From contig NC_134119.1 of assembly GCF_040939455.1 (NCBI RefSeq), positions 10,032,501 through 10,096,500 of the forward strand: a stretch of 64,000 nucleotides of DNA, read 5' to 3'. Shown piece after piece: positions 12,851-23,879 of the stretch. Source of the stretch: Microcebus murinus. Its lineage: Eukaryota; Chordata; Mammalia; Primates; Cheirogaleidae. A model generated the notes under the pieces. The model did not search any database, had not been told where the DNA came from, and saw nothing but the letters and a program-made list of their open reading frames with translations. How positions within the stretch are numbered: the first letter of the stretch is position 1; each line of letters begins with the position of its first letter. A program made the translations under genes and the position numbers.

Positions 12851-14344
12851 ACCAATTTTTAAACCCTGGGTGTAATATCATCACCTTGAGAATGTCTGTT
12901 GTGGAGCGTCTGCGTATAGCCGTGAGCAGATGCAAATATATACGTACTCTTATTTTCCCCCTTTCTTCTACAAAAGGTAGCAAAATACACAGGTCACCTG
13001 AGGATGGGGACTTTGATGTCACTGGCTGTTACAAATGCTGCAGACGGATTGTCCCGTAACTCCTCGCGTGGCACGTGGAAGCCCGTTCTCAGGAGTGGGA
13101 TGCCTGGTTCCAGGTGCAGCCTCGCCCTGGGCCTGCTGGGGGTGGAGTTTCTCTGGTTGTCCTGCCTGGCTTCCAGTGTGGTCTCACCAACGCCCCCATC
13201 TTCTGTAACCTCGGGGGAGTCACTTAGGATAATGGTCCCCAACTCTGAGGGTCGCTGTAAGAATGCAGACGAGAGCTTCCTGAGCCCAGGAGTTGTCCAT
13301 GTGCCTTTCCTCCCCACCCCCAGCAGCCGCTGCCTCCTCCACCAGCTGGAAGGGGCGGAGCTGGGCTTTGAGGAAGAGCCCCGGGGCTGACTCTTGGCCC
13401 GAGTGCTCAGTATCCAGCCAGGCTACTTCTTATTGATTCAGCAAAGGCTCGTTAGTCTTATTAGCAAATTTCAGAATCCAGAGAACTCTGCTCGCCTACA
13501 AATGAGCCGGCACCATCTGCAAGGGCCGGTAGCTGGTAGCGGGTCGCGGTCCCTCTCCTGGGAGAGTAAACAGCATGTGGGTGTCTGTCTCCAGGCATGT
13601 CCTCCTCCCCTTCTAAGAACCTCAGGCTTATAGCCGTGCCACTTAGCTGTGCTTTCGTCCCAAATGATGTGTGCTGTACTGCCAACGTATGCAGGGGAGC
13701 TACCTTCCAGCTGACTCCGGATCCAGAAATGCTCAGCCGTCTTTTTGAAACTCTGCAAGGCAGATGTTTCCAGAGGAATGTGCGCTTGCACTGGGAGGTC
13801 AGAAGCCACCAAACCACAAGAAAGCCCGTCCACAGACTGGCTGTCCACCCAGCCCGCATTCCAGGGCAGCATCTGACCCACCACGAGCAGCAGATGGCTC
13901 CCAAGAAGGAGGACGGAGAGAGACGTCCCCAGTGTTGTCCGGTGGCCTCATGGCCATCCACTGCGACCAGCACTTTTCAGTGCCCTGAGTCAGTTGTGCT
14001 ACATTTGATTCCCACCTCTGAGTGGGGCTGCTCTCTTGCAGTAACAAGTGAGTGTCCTCGTGAAGGAGGTAGGTGCTAAGTTAAGCAAGATTTATGGGTA
14101 GGTCAGCGTTCATAAAAAAATTTTAAAGGCCCTTCTCTGTACTTTCGTTTTTACTAGAACACAGAGCAGAAGGGCTGAGACTCACTTCCCTGCCGCGGTG
14201 GGTGTGGCGTGCGGGGCCAGCCAGGACCTCGCTAATTTCAGAGACTCAGGGTGATGATTTTGAACGTCACTACATGCAGGACTGCAGGTTGTGATGGATC
14301 TTCACTCACCCCATGATAACTCAAGATGATCTAGAATTTTTTAA

Positions 14345-14384
14345 TATTAACTATATATATACATATATATGTACATATATATAT
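14345..14384. repeat. TA-rich microsatellite
   Basis: Interrupted (TA)n/(TACA)n run of about 40 bp between unique flanks. Confidence 0.75.
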
Positions 14385-15544
14385 CTTCCCAATATCAGCC
14401 CTAGCTGTAGCCTGTTTCTCTCCAGAAAAGTAGAACTTGAGAAACGATTTAGTTATTAGAGGCTATGAATTAGGTGGATGGCAGTTAGTCAAATCGTATA
14501 TACTAGATTTTTCTTTGTACTCCCTGCCTTCTCCTCCATTGATAAACCCATTTTCGATACATGGCAAAGCTTTGTTTTCCCAGGGGGAAAAAACCCACAA
14601 AAAATCCCCAAAGGAAAACAACCTTCCCTTTTATGAGGCAACCATGGTTTCCCTTCATTCTCTAGACTTGAGATTTGGGTGTGTTTTGGTTTTTGTTGCC
14701 TTTAAGTATAATTCTGGACTCTCCTCTTGCCCTGGACCTGTTCAGCTTTATTTTAGCTCCAGTTTTCCCTTATTTTCCACCCTTCCAGAGAGAAAAAGAG
14801 AGGGGCTTTTGTTCTTGGGGAATGATGAAACCATTTATCTGGCCGTCCTCCACTGCATTTTTGACACCTCTTTAATTTTTTATTGATCCGGGGATCTGGT
14901 CAAGCTGCGACTGAGTGTGCACAGTGAGGCCGGAGCCTGTTTTGCTCATCCAGGGTGTCGAGCGCCTTTTGCTAGGGAACGCCAGAGACAAAGCGGGAGT
15001 CGAGTTCGGAGGAGGAGTCGTCTGTTGTGAGCCTCGGCAATGAAGCCCGCCGCTCCCAGGTTTGGGGGTGGTGATGTCTGTCTCAGCCCGTTAAATGGCC
15101 GAGAAATCAGATCTCTGGCAAAGCGACCAAAACGAGGAGCCCCCTGGTCATTTTATGATGGGCCTTGAGCACCCCAACTTGGTTTTACGACGGCTTGTCT
15201 GTCGCAGGCAGCTTGGACTTCAGTCCTGGGCACTCTGCAAACCAGCACATGGGTTTCATCTGAAGCCTGTTAGTTCCACTATCCCAAGAAAGCTGAAGGG
15301 ACACTCCCTGGTTGTTAATTTCCAAAACTCTGGGCGAAGTGGCGGTTCTGTTGCATAAGCCGGCGACGTGGAAGGATGCCTTTGCAGCGTTCGGCAGCCG
15401 GTTCTTATAGATTTCTGGAAGTCGACGGTGCCTTTTGAGTTCTCAGCTTTATGAAATGCCTAAAAACGAACTGACCCAAAGTTGATTAAAGTCCCCCTTC
15501 CACTTCTCACAGATGGATTGAGTTGTGGTGTGCCGTGGCACTTG

Positions 15545-15770
15545 GAGGAGGGGTGGCCAACTGGTGTTGCATGGCTTGCCTGTAGCCCGCAGATATTTTG
15601 TTTGGCCCCCACAGTATTTAAAAAAAAAAATTTGGATTAAGTGCCAACATTTAAAAACCAGGGGATTGTACATAAAAAATATAGATTTCCAGATTTCCTT
15701 AGAAAATCCAAGGATCTGGCCACCATGGGCCCCACCTTCTGCATGGTGGCTCCACGGCTCAAAGCCAAGC
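15545..15770. repeat. Possible hAT-type DNA transposon remnant
   Basis: GTGGCCAACTGGTG...GCCCGCAGATATTTTGTTTGGCCCCCACAG resembles the GGCCCGCAG / TTTGGCCC words of Charlie-like nonautonomous elements. An A-run at 15618-15630 interrupts it. The family is not assigned. Confidence 0.3.
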
Positions 15771-16139
15771 TGGCCCTGAGTGGGCACAGACACCCCCAGA
15801 GCAAGCACCTGTCCTTGTCCACGGCCCCCGCCACGCCCTCCTGCCTCCCGACTGTAGATGGAATTTACCTTCATGCCTGTTCCGGTGTTCCTCTGACACT
15901 TGACCGGCCTCACTCGGTCAGGGATCCTGTGTGGACCTGTTAGGCATTTGAACCCTGGTCCCCATTACGAAGTGCCACCATACCCAAGGCGGCCCCCTGT
16001 GCACGGGGGGGCTTTGAGAGTGTTAGCGCCCTCGCTCTTTCCTCCTCTCCCCACCCCCACTCGCTTGTGGCTGGGGAAGGTTTTTAAATTTAAAACTTTG
16101 AAATGTTTTATTTTGAAATAAAAAGATCTTTGAAACGTT

Positions 16140-17150
16140 TTATTATGAAATATTTGGAGCACATGTAAATACAGAATAGCAGAGTGTACCTGGCATATCA
16201 CTGCTCAGCTTTAGCTGTTACCAGCTCACGGCCAATCTGGTTTCTTCTATATCTCCATCGTCTGTTGTCTCCGTGACGTGGTAATTTTCTTGTTGTTTAT
16301 TTTTTTTTCTTTTTTGTTTTCTTAGAGATGGAAGTCTTGCTTTGTTGCTCAGGCTGGCCTCGAACTCCTGGGCTCAAGCGATCCTCCTGCCTCAGCCTGC
16401 AGAGTAGCTGGGACTACAGCTACCATGTCTGGCTACACAGTAATATTTTGAAGCAAATCCTAGACATTATTACATGTATAAATACTATGTATCTCTGAAA
16501 GGACTCTGAAAATACAAGACCACTAGCTCACATGAAAATTAGTAATACTTCCTTAATATTATGAGATATCTAGTATTTAAACTTCCAGTTGTCTCCTAAA
16601 TATCACAAAAGGTTTTTCTTCTTTGTTTTTATTATCTTATGGTTTGTTTGCATCAGGATTCAGACCAGGCATTACAAGTGGATGCCTTGGTTTTTAAGTC
16701 TGTTTTAATCTCAGAGGCTCCTCCTTGAGATTAAGTAGGTAAGATCCTTTTTCGATTTTATCATTAGTATTATTTTGTGATTTATTTGTTGGAAAAACAA
16801 AGGTGGTTTATCCTGTGAAATTTCTCACAGTTTGGCTTTTGCCAGTTACAGCTTCACGGTGAGATTTTAAGCATGTTCCTCCGTGTGTCCTGTAAATGAC
16901 TGTCAGTTCCAGAGGCTTGATTGATGCAGATTCAGTTGTTTTGGGCGCAATTGCTTCTTAGGTGGTGACACGTGCTTCTGTCAGAAGGTACATGACACTA
17001 GGTCACCTCTGTCTCCCCGTGATGTTAGTAGCTGTTGACTCAATGCCTGCTCCATTGATTCCATGGTGCATTAATTACAAAGTGGTGATATTCTATTCTA
17101 ATTCTGCCATCCCTTCCTTCCTCTCCTGTTAGCTGGAAAACTTCTATAAA
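16140..17150. repeat. Old L1 (L1M-type) fragment, interrupted by an Alu monomer
   Basis: The order of segments (CCAATCTGGTTTCTTCTATA; TTTTGAAGCAAATCCTAGAC; CTTCCAGTTGTCTCCTAAAT; AAGTCTGTTTTAATCTCAG; a TTATTTGTTGGAAAAACAAA segment; CCTGTAAATGACTGTCAGTT) follows a common old L1-derived element. An inverted Alu monomer splits it at 16299-16436. A second copy of the same element lies at 23880-24390. Confidence 0.6.
16299..16436 (-). mobile_element. Alu left-monomer type SINE
   Basis: T-rich head (the reverse A-tail), then GTCTTGCTTTGTTGCTCAGG, TGGCCTCGAACTCCTGGGCT and CTCAGCCTGCAGAGTAGCTG. Single-monomer length, minus orientation, inserted in an L1M-like sequence. Confidence 0.85.
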
Positions 17151-17669
17151 CAGAAACTTCCCTTCATCAACAATAGTGGAATTCATATAGAAAAGGCAGG
17201 ATGAATGCTCAATTCTTTCTCTTTATTTACCAGCTTTTAAAATAATGGGTTGCTTCATTAATATCCTCCGGTGATGATCCGTTAGAGTAGTTGGGTTTCT
17301 TAAAAAAAACTTGTGCCATTATGAACTCATGGACTTGAGCATAATTAATGTTTTTTAAGATTTTAATGGGCTTTTTTTTGGGTAGTTCCTTTTGTCCTTA
17401 TCATTTGAGGAATCTAAATAGTATGACTTCCTCCCCTTTGTTCCTCTGGCTTAGCAGTGTGCTCAGATAGTCTAAGGCTGGAGGGAGGAAAGAGCCCCCA
17501 TGCAGGCTTAGGGTCGGAGCCCCTGCTCGTACGGAGAGGAAATCATACGGCACTTCCTGAACGCCAGCTGGCCGAGGTACTCCCTGCAGCATCGCGGAGA
17601 GAGTGTGAACTGCTGGGAGCAGTTACAGTTTGCACTGCAGGGCAGGGTTATTAGAGAGACTGAGTAGGA

Positions 17670-18060
17670 GGTAGAGAGCTGCTATAACCAAAACCCAACG
17701 GAACAAAGGCTTTAACAAGATAGATGGTTTCTTTCTCAGGTAACAGCACAGGCTTAAGCAGTCCATGGTGGGTGTGTGACTCCATAGTGCCAGGGACCCA
17801 GGCTCTTTGTCTTATTGTCCACAGTTCTTAGGGTGGTACCCTCATCTGCCCTGTCCAGGGTGGCTCCCGGAGGGGAGTAGAGGGTGGGAAAAGGAGGAGG
17901 GAGGGCATGACCCTTCCCTTAAGGGCATAACCCCCAAATTGCATTTAATCCCTTCAGCTAACACCTCATTGGCCAGAGCCTTGTCATGTGAACACAGCCA
18001 CAAAGGATGCTGGGAAATGTAGTCTTTAATTTACATTACCCAATCATGTGCACAGCTAAA
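17670..18060. repeat. Unassigned ancient interspersed repeat
   Basis: Blocks such as GTGCCAGGGACCCAGGCTCT, CATTGGCCAGAGCCTTGTCA and GCTGGGAAATGTAGTCTTTA recur together widely in primate DNA as I recall it. I cannot name the family with confidence. Confidence 0.35.
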
Positions 18061-18184
18061 ACCTGTTACTATGGAAGAGAGTGGATTTTGGGTCTCTGTG
18101 CAGACTGCATGATCGTAATGGGAAAATAGCTCCAAAAAGAGGTTGGATGTTTTATTTTCTTTAATATTCTTAGGGGTTTCTTCA

Positions 18185-18470
18185 TCTGTTGCACAAGTAT
18201 CTATTGAAATGTCTCCTACATTTCCATGCAGTTCTTAGGCGCTGGGGACACAGTAGCACAGAGCTTACTCCTACTTGGGGAAACAAATGGTGACGTACGT
18301 ATTTATGATAATGGCAGGTAGTAATAAGTACTGTGAAGAAAAATCTAAAACAAAATGAGGAAGAGGCCTTAAATGTCCAGTTATTGCTGGTTTTCCCCCA
18401 ATTTAGGAAGCTCCTCTCCCAAGCATCCATCCAGGAATCTCAGAATATTTTATTACCTTTCTGCCTGAAG
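18185..18470. repeat. L2-like LINE fragment, 5' part
   Basis: GTTCTTAGGCGCTGGGGACA, then CAGTAGCACAGAGCTTACTC and AATAAGTACTGTGAAGAAAA follow the L2-type order. The element resumes at about 18720 after a MER20-like insertion. Confidence 0.5.
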
Positions 18471-18706
18471 CAAATTTTTCAACCCTGGCGCAGCGAGGTA
18501 GCATTTCAGACTGGGTCATTCTCTGTGGTGGGGGCCGTCCCGTGCATCGGAGGGTGTTCAGCAGTGTCCCCGGCCTCTACCTGCCAGACACCAGTGCACC
18601 CTACTTCCCCAGTTGTGACAACCAAAAATGTCTCCAGGTATTGCCAAGAATGCCTTGGGGGTAGCAGGAAGGGGGGGAATTGTCCCCGCTTTAAGAATTA
18701 CCATCC
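18471..18706 (-). mobile_element. MER20-like hAT-Charlie nonautonomous DNA transposon
   Basis: Reverse of MER20. It starts in TTTTTCAACCCTGG and ends in a CCCGCTTTAAGAATT-type end, with the diagnostic internal words AGTTGTGACAACCAAAAATG and TGTCTCCAGGTATTGCCAA. It interrupts an L2-like element. Confidence 0.75.
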
Positions 18707-18719
18707 GAAGGATTCAGCG

Positions 18720-19090
18720 CCCGTAAATAATGAGAATTTCAGATGGGGGCACTGCGTGCTCTGGATAAAATGAACGGGATGGCAAGGGAGGAGGGAGTGA
18801 CTTCAGACGGGGTGGCCAGGGACAGCCTCTCTGAGGAGGTGACTTGACTTGAGACCTGAAGGAGGAGGTGAGGGAAGGGAATTCCAGACAGAGGGAACAG
18901 CAAGTGCGACGCGCAGAGTCGGGAAGAAACGTGGCTTAGCAGAAAGAGGCCTGACGTCTCTGAGAGCCGTGACTGGGGCACACGTGAAAGGACCTCGGAG
19001 GGGTGGCCCAGACCGTGGAGGGCCTCGTAGCGTGAGGGGTCTGGGTTTTACTCTGAGAGGAAAGGGAAGCTACTGGCAGGTGGGAGGTTG
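18720..19090. repeat. L2-like LINE fragment, 3' continuation
   Basis: GACAGCCTCTCTGAGGAGGT, then GACCTGAAGGAGGAGGTGAG, AGAGGGAACAGCAAGTGCGA and TGGAGGGCCTCGTAGCGTGA continue the element from 18185-18470 in the same order. Confidence 0.55.
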
Positions 19091-19394
19091 GGGTGCACGT
19101 TTGCCAGGCTGGCAAGTGCAGGAAGTGATTATGACGACACCAGCGATCCTCCCCACTCAGTGAGCACCTGGGGAAGGCAGGGACTAGTCATCGTCTCTGT
19201 CTCAGATGTAGAAGCAGGCTGGGAAGAGAGGGGTGTGTCTGAGGTCACGAAGGCAGAGGCACGGGGAAGGGGGGATGGTTAGAGGCACCCGGGGGTGAGG
19301 AATGGTCTCGAGTCAGTTTGTGGTCCCCCAGCCCACCCTGCTCAGATCCCCCCCCTCTCATCTGTACGGTTGCCTAAGGAATTCAGGGGTGGGG

Positions 19395-19515
19395 CTTTAT
19401 GTGAGTTACTGAATGTCTGTGATCTCAGTTTCCCCATCTGTAAAATGGGGATAATAGCAGTGCTTGAAGTTTAAATAGAATGATACGTGGAAAGTGAGTG
19501 TAACAGAGCCAGCCT
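19395..19515 (+). repeat. MIR fragment
   Basis: ATCTCAGTTTCCCCATCTGT followed by AAAATGGGGATAATAGCAGT is the MIR core. The 5' end is lost. Confidence 0.7.
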
Positions 19516-20112
19516 CGGGGTAAGTGCCCCACAGACAGGAACTGGCAGCTTCATTCTCTTCCTCCTCCTCACTGTCGTCTGCCCAGGGCTGTGGAAGCGT
19601 GTCAGTCTCCGCATTTGGGGCGTGCACAACCTTCTCTAATAATCTTCTCATGCGGGTCTCAAGCAGCCTCTTCCGGAGTCGAGCAGGCCCTTTACTCCAG
19701 AGAGACGTGGAACCCCTTCTCTACGACTGCCTGCTTGGGTGGGCTGCGAGCTGGGGGACAGCCCCCCCCCCCGCCGGATGGGGGTAGAGCCGGGAGGGGC
19801 ACTCGGAAGTCTCCACTGGGCTCAGCGGGCAGGTCCTCGGGGGCCCGGCCAGGCCCCTTCTCTCTGGACCATTTCAGAGCCAAGTCTGTCGCTGTCCCTG
19901 TGATGGTCTGAACTCCTGCTCTCTTCCTCCCCCGGACTCCTGTTTCCTGAATATCATTTTCTGTGCTTGGTGTAGAGCTGGTCCGGACCGGGGCCATTTT
20001 TCCCTCCCGTGAGATGGGCAACGCTGGCACCAAGGAAGGAAGGTGGGCAGGGGAGGAGGAAGGGAAGGGAGGGCATGGAGCGCGGCAATGCAGAGGGGTG
20101 TGAGGACGCCCC

Positions 20113-20234
20113 CTCGGGCGTCACTGGGACACCCTCGGTGGCCAAGCCTCTCGGGCGTCACTGGGGTGTCCGAGGTGGCGGAGCCCCTCGGGCGTCACTG
20201 GGGCATCCTCGGTGGCAGAGCCTCTCGGGGGCCA
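20113..20234 (+). repeat. 37-bp minisatellite, about 3.3 copies
   Basis: Three consecutive 37-bp units begin at 20113, 20150 and 20187, each opening with CTCGGGCGTCACTGGG, with a partial fourth at 20224. Units differ at a few positions. GC- and CpG-rich. Confidence 0.93.
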
Positions 20235-20456
20235 GGCTGGCACGCACACGTCCTTCCACCCAGGGAACCCCGCCACTGGCTGTTATCTTGAGATGTCCTG
20301 GCACCTGTGTGGGCTGGGCTGGCGTGTTAATTCCACGTCCGTGGTCCCTGTCCTCTGGCAAGGGCCTTGTGCCCGCAGGGCTCCTGGCTTTCCTGGGTCA
20401 CGGGAGACGGGTCGAGGCCACGTACTCAGGCACCATGACGAGCCTCGAGTGCCGTC

Positions 20457-20527
20457 GGGACCCGGCAGGCCCACCTGGACGCTGCGGCGCACATGTCATC
20501 AGGGACCCGGCAGGGCCACCTGGACGC
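20457..20527 (+). repeat. 45-bp tandem duplication, about 1.6 copies
   Basis: The 26-bp word starting GGGACCCGGCAGGCCCACCT at 20457 recurs with one change at 20502, a spacing of 45 bp. It lies 220 bp from the 37-bp minisatellite, so this small region is prone to tandem duplication. Confidence 0.8.
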
Positions 20528-20894
20528 CCCGCCGCGCGGCGCGTGGGAGGCTGCCGGCAGCCTCGTCTGCAGCCGCCGAGGACAGACACAGCCCGCGTGG
20601 TGTCCGTAAGACGCAGCCACAGGAAGGCGGCGCTGGCCCAGAGGGGAAGGGGGACGTTCCCTGTTTGTGGTTTTCTAGCCTTTGGATTCTCTTTTCTTCT
20701 TTAATAGGTATGCATTGCATAGAATAAAGTCTTTAGAAAGAAAGGGGCAGATTTCCGGCCCTAGAAATGCCCCGAGGCTAGGCAGTGTGAACGGCGGGGA
20801 TCTAGAATCAGAAAGCTCTGGCTCCCGCAGGGGCATGCCTGCCGGTGTCCGGCCCGTAATCGTTCTCAGCCACCCTCAGCTGTGGGTGGAGGCG

Positions 20895-21180
20895 ACACGT
20901 GGCCCTGCTGAGGCTCCGTGCCTCTGAACCTTCGCCTGTGCCATGCCCTCTGCCTGGGACGCGGTCCCCTCTCTCCTGTGCCTTTCGAAGTCCCACCAGC
21001 GTCTCAAGGCCCTGACAAGGCCTTATTTCTCTGCAACTGGGGGGTTTCTCTCCGGCCTCTGGGTCCCGGGGACATGCACGGGCCTCTTCGGGTGTTCCCT
21101 TTCTTTCCCCCTCACTCGGAAGATGCCTGATCTGTCTGTGCCCTGACCGCCCCTGGGCTGCCCGCGCACGTAGCGAGCCC
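20895..21180. repeat. L2-like LINE fragment
   Basis: CTTCGCCTGTGCCATGCCCT, CTGGGACGCGGTCCCCTCTC and AAGTCCCACCAGCGTCTCAA, then CTGACCGCCCC, follow the coding-end order of an old L2 copy. Confidence 0.4.
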
Positions 21181-21339
21181 TTGACGTTTACTCACGGCCC
21201 TGCGCGGAAGGAGCTTCTGGGTGTCTGTGCAGCTCACGGGCGCCCAGGGATGCCATGCCGCTGCCTGCGTACGATCTATGCAAGTGTTAAAACAGTTCTA
21301 AATGATACAAAACCATTTGTCATAGAACGACGACAGCAA

Positions 21340-21535
21340 TAATAGCAGCCAGAGCTTAGACGGCACTTACTGTTTACCGCTCTTCCAGGCCTTTGCCGCG
21401 TTAACTCTTTCAACCCTCACGACAGCCCCGTGAGGCCAGCGCTGTAAGTGTCCCCGCCTTATAGATGAGGAAACCGTAGCTCAGGGAGGTTAAGGAACCG
21501 GTCCAAGGTCACATAGCGGGCAAGCACATTCGAGT
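21340..21535 (-). repeat. MIR SINE
   Basis: Reverse MIR: CTTTCAACCCTCACGACAGC, then TTATAGATGAGGAAACCGTA and GGTCCAAGGTCACATAGCGG. Confidence 0.78.
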
Positions 21536-21599
21536 ACGATTTATCTTTTTGAGAAAGGACGCTGCCTGTTTCTCTGGGAGTTCAGGAGTGCAAGCGAAA

Positions 21600-22640
21600 A
21601 CCTCTGCAGCGCCCACTAGCAAGGGTGGACGGCGCACAAAACCCGGGGAGGTGGCCCGAGTCCTGGCCCAGAATGGGGCTTTTGGCTCCACGCGGCGGGA
21701 CAGCCCTGGAGTCCGGGGCTCCCCGCGCCGCGTTGCCTGTGCCTCGAGGGGGCCGTGGTCCACAGAGGCAGGCGCTCGGGGGCCTGCACCGTCGGGCCGG
21801 GGCAGGCCCTCAAGGAGGTGCCGGCCACGCGGCCACTAGAAAGTTGACTTCCCGCCTGCAGCGGCGCCAGGGGTAGTGACGGCAAAGCCAGCGCCGCAGG
21901 GAGGGCGGCTGCCCGGAGAGCCGGGCACTGTGCTCAGCCCCGCGCTCAGGGCCGGCCGCTCCGCGTGCGTCTCTCCTCCCGGGCCCTTTGTTGCTCCGTG
22001 GAGCTCGGCGCTGGGTCGCTTTGGACACACGAGCGCTCCTTTTGCAGCGACGCCCGAGAGACCGCGGCCCTGTGCGTGCCAAGGGGCCAGCCCAGCTGGC
22101 GCACACCCACGCCCACGCCGCGTTCCGGCTCCTCCCGAAGAAGGTGGGGCGTCCCGTGGGCCCACCTGGCAGGCCGCAGGGGGCAGCCTCAGGTGCCCAG
22201 GGACCGGGCGTCCGAGCCGGCCGGCGCCTCCTCCGTGAACAGCGGCGTGTGAGCAGCCCGGCCCGGCCCGGCCCGCGGGCCTGCCTCTTGCTGTGGTTGC
22301 CGGCCGTTTCTGGGGCTGGAAACCAGAAACAGCGCCGTGCTTTCCAGGCTGCCAGCGTTCTGAGAAGCTCACGCTCCGGCCCGGGAACTGGAACTCCTCC
22401 TCCTGCCCGCGCCGGCCCCTTCGCAGAGGGGGACCCCAGCTCCCTCCGTGGGGGTTTCCTGTTCCTGTCCTGCCGAGGGGGAGGTTCTGAGGGGACCCTC
22501 TTTCCTCTTGGAACGCGCTGGGCGTTGCTCTGCTGGGGTCAGCGGCCCCCTCCCCGCTCTGCGGCCCCGCTGTGCAATGCCAGAGTGTGCTGGCGTCTGG
22601 GACAGGCCCCCCCCCCCCCCCGGCAAGACTTGGCTGGATC
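21600..22640. other. Intragenic CpG-island-like block
   Basis: About 1 kb of very GC-rich DNA with dense CpG, clearly above its flanks, inside the 30-kb intron. It includes CGGCCCGGCCCGCGGGCC-type words and a C15 run at 22607-22621. No recognised exon or repeat covers it. It has long open frames on both strands with low-complexity translations. It could be an orphan CpG island (alternative promoter or enhancer) or simply GC-rich isochore DNA. Confidence 0.55.
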
Positions 22641-23225
22641 CGGCTCCAGGTCTCACAGCCCTTGGTCTCTTGCTGACCAGAGTTCTCAGACGGCCAGGGT
22701 CCCTCTGTAAGCCGGCGTTGGTGGCAGGGCTGGAGGGACAGCCGCCCGTTTGCAGCAGTTCCTGCCCAGACGGTGTCCCCACGGTGGGGGCTTTACACTC
22801 CGAAGAGGGGCTCATTCGCACTGCGGGGGTCTTCTCGGAGAGAAATGGGATGGGGCGCTTTCTCACTGAGGTCGGCCACTTCCGTTTTGGGAAGTTTTGC
22901 ATCCTGGCTCCACATCCTCGTGCTGTAGTCAGTTCCTCTCGACATGTTTGCTGAGTGCCCACCGCGTGCCGGGCAGAAGGCACGCCGGCGTCAGTTTGGA
23001 GACAGCGTGCGCTGTGGTTTGTTGTGCAGCTTAGGTGTCGTGATGCCATGAGTGCGCTCAAGGACACAGCCCAGGGTCCCGTCTGGGCAGGAGACATAAG
23101 TCAGCTTCCTTAGGTCCCCGTGAACTTCAGTGGTTAACTCAGATCACTTTAGGCCTGAGCAAAGAGCTTCTGTCTTTACTATTAATGTTAGACCTTTATC
23201 AGCAAGGCAGGCGTCCAGGGCAGGT

Positions 23226-23455
23226 CCCGGAATGAGACCTCCTGGGTTTAAAGCATGGCGTGGTCATCTGCTAGCTGTGTAACTCAGATCACGTCCCTTC
23301 ACCTCTCTGAGCCTTGATTTGCTGAACTGCAAAATGGGAGTAACACCACCACCTCCCTCGTGGGATGCTGTGATTATTGAGTGGGTTAGTACATGTAGGT
23401 TTCTTAGCATAGGCCTGGCACAGAGTAAGTGCTATATTGTGCCAGCTGCCACTGC
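23226..23455 (+). repeat. MIR SINE
   Basis: CTGCTAGCTGTGTAACTCAG, then GAGCCTTGATTTGCTGAACT, a GCAAAATGGGAGTAACACC segment, and a GCCTGGCACAGAGTAAGTGC end. Close to full MIR length. Confidence 0.78.
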
Positions 23456-23489
23456 CACCACCATCTATCAACACCTGCTATCACCAGAT

Positions 23490-23650
23490 AAATTAGTGGG
23501 TAGGTGAGGTGAGGTCCCTGCCCTGTGGATCTTATAGTCCAGCAAGGAAGAAGAAGAAATGCCACAAAGAAATATATTTCAGGTGGTGAGACATGCTGTG
23601 AAGACAAGACAGGGTGCTGGGGGAAGATGACATCAGATAGGGCTACCTGG
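23490..23650. repeat. L2-like LINE fragment
   Basis: GTCCCTGCCCTGTGGATCTT, then ATAGTCCAGCAAGGAAGAAG and ACATGCTGTGAAGACAAGAC, then AGGGCTACCTGGGAGG. L2-type order. Confidence 0.45.
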
Positions 23651-23879
23651 GAGGTGACTTCTGCTGCCCCAGTGGTGCTAGGATGCCCTTACATGTGCTA
23701 GAATGTGCCGGAACACCAGTTCTTGTATGGTAGGCACGAAGCTGATCTGTCCTGTTCCTTCCCTCCTCCTCTCCCTCCCTTTCTTCCATCTTCCCTTCCT
23801 TTAAATACTAAGTTGCTTTTATTAAACATAAACATGCTAACAATACACACACATGTAATGACAAGAATACACACTGTGT

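Noticed and set aside
13597..14079. 160-codon plus-strand frame
   Set aside because: It lies in unique intronic DNA with no recognisable motif and no supporting homology from memory. Left as chance.
21988..22710. 240-codon plus-strand frame in the CpG-rich block
   Set aside because: Proline/arginine-rich composition and equally long antisense frames. It follows from base composition.
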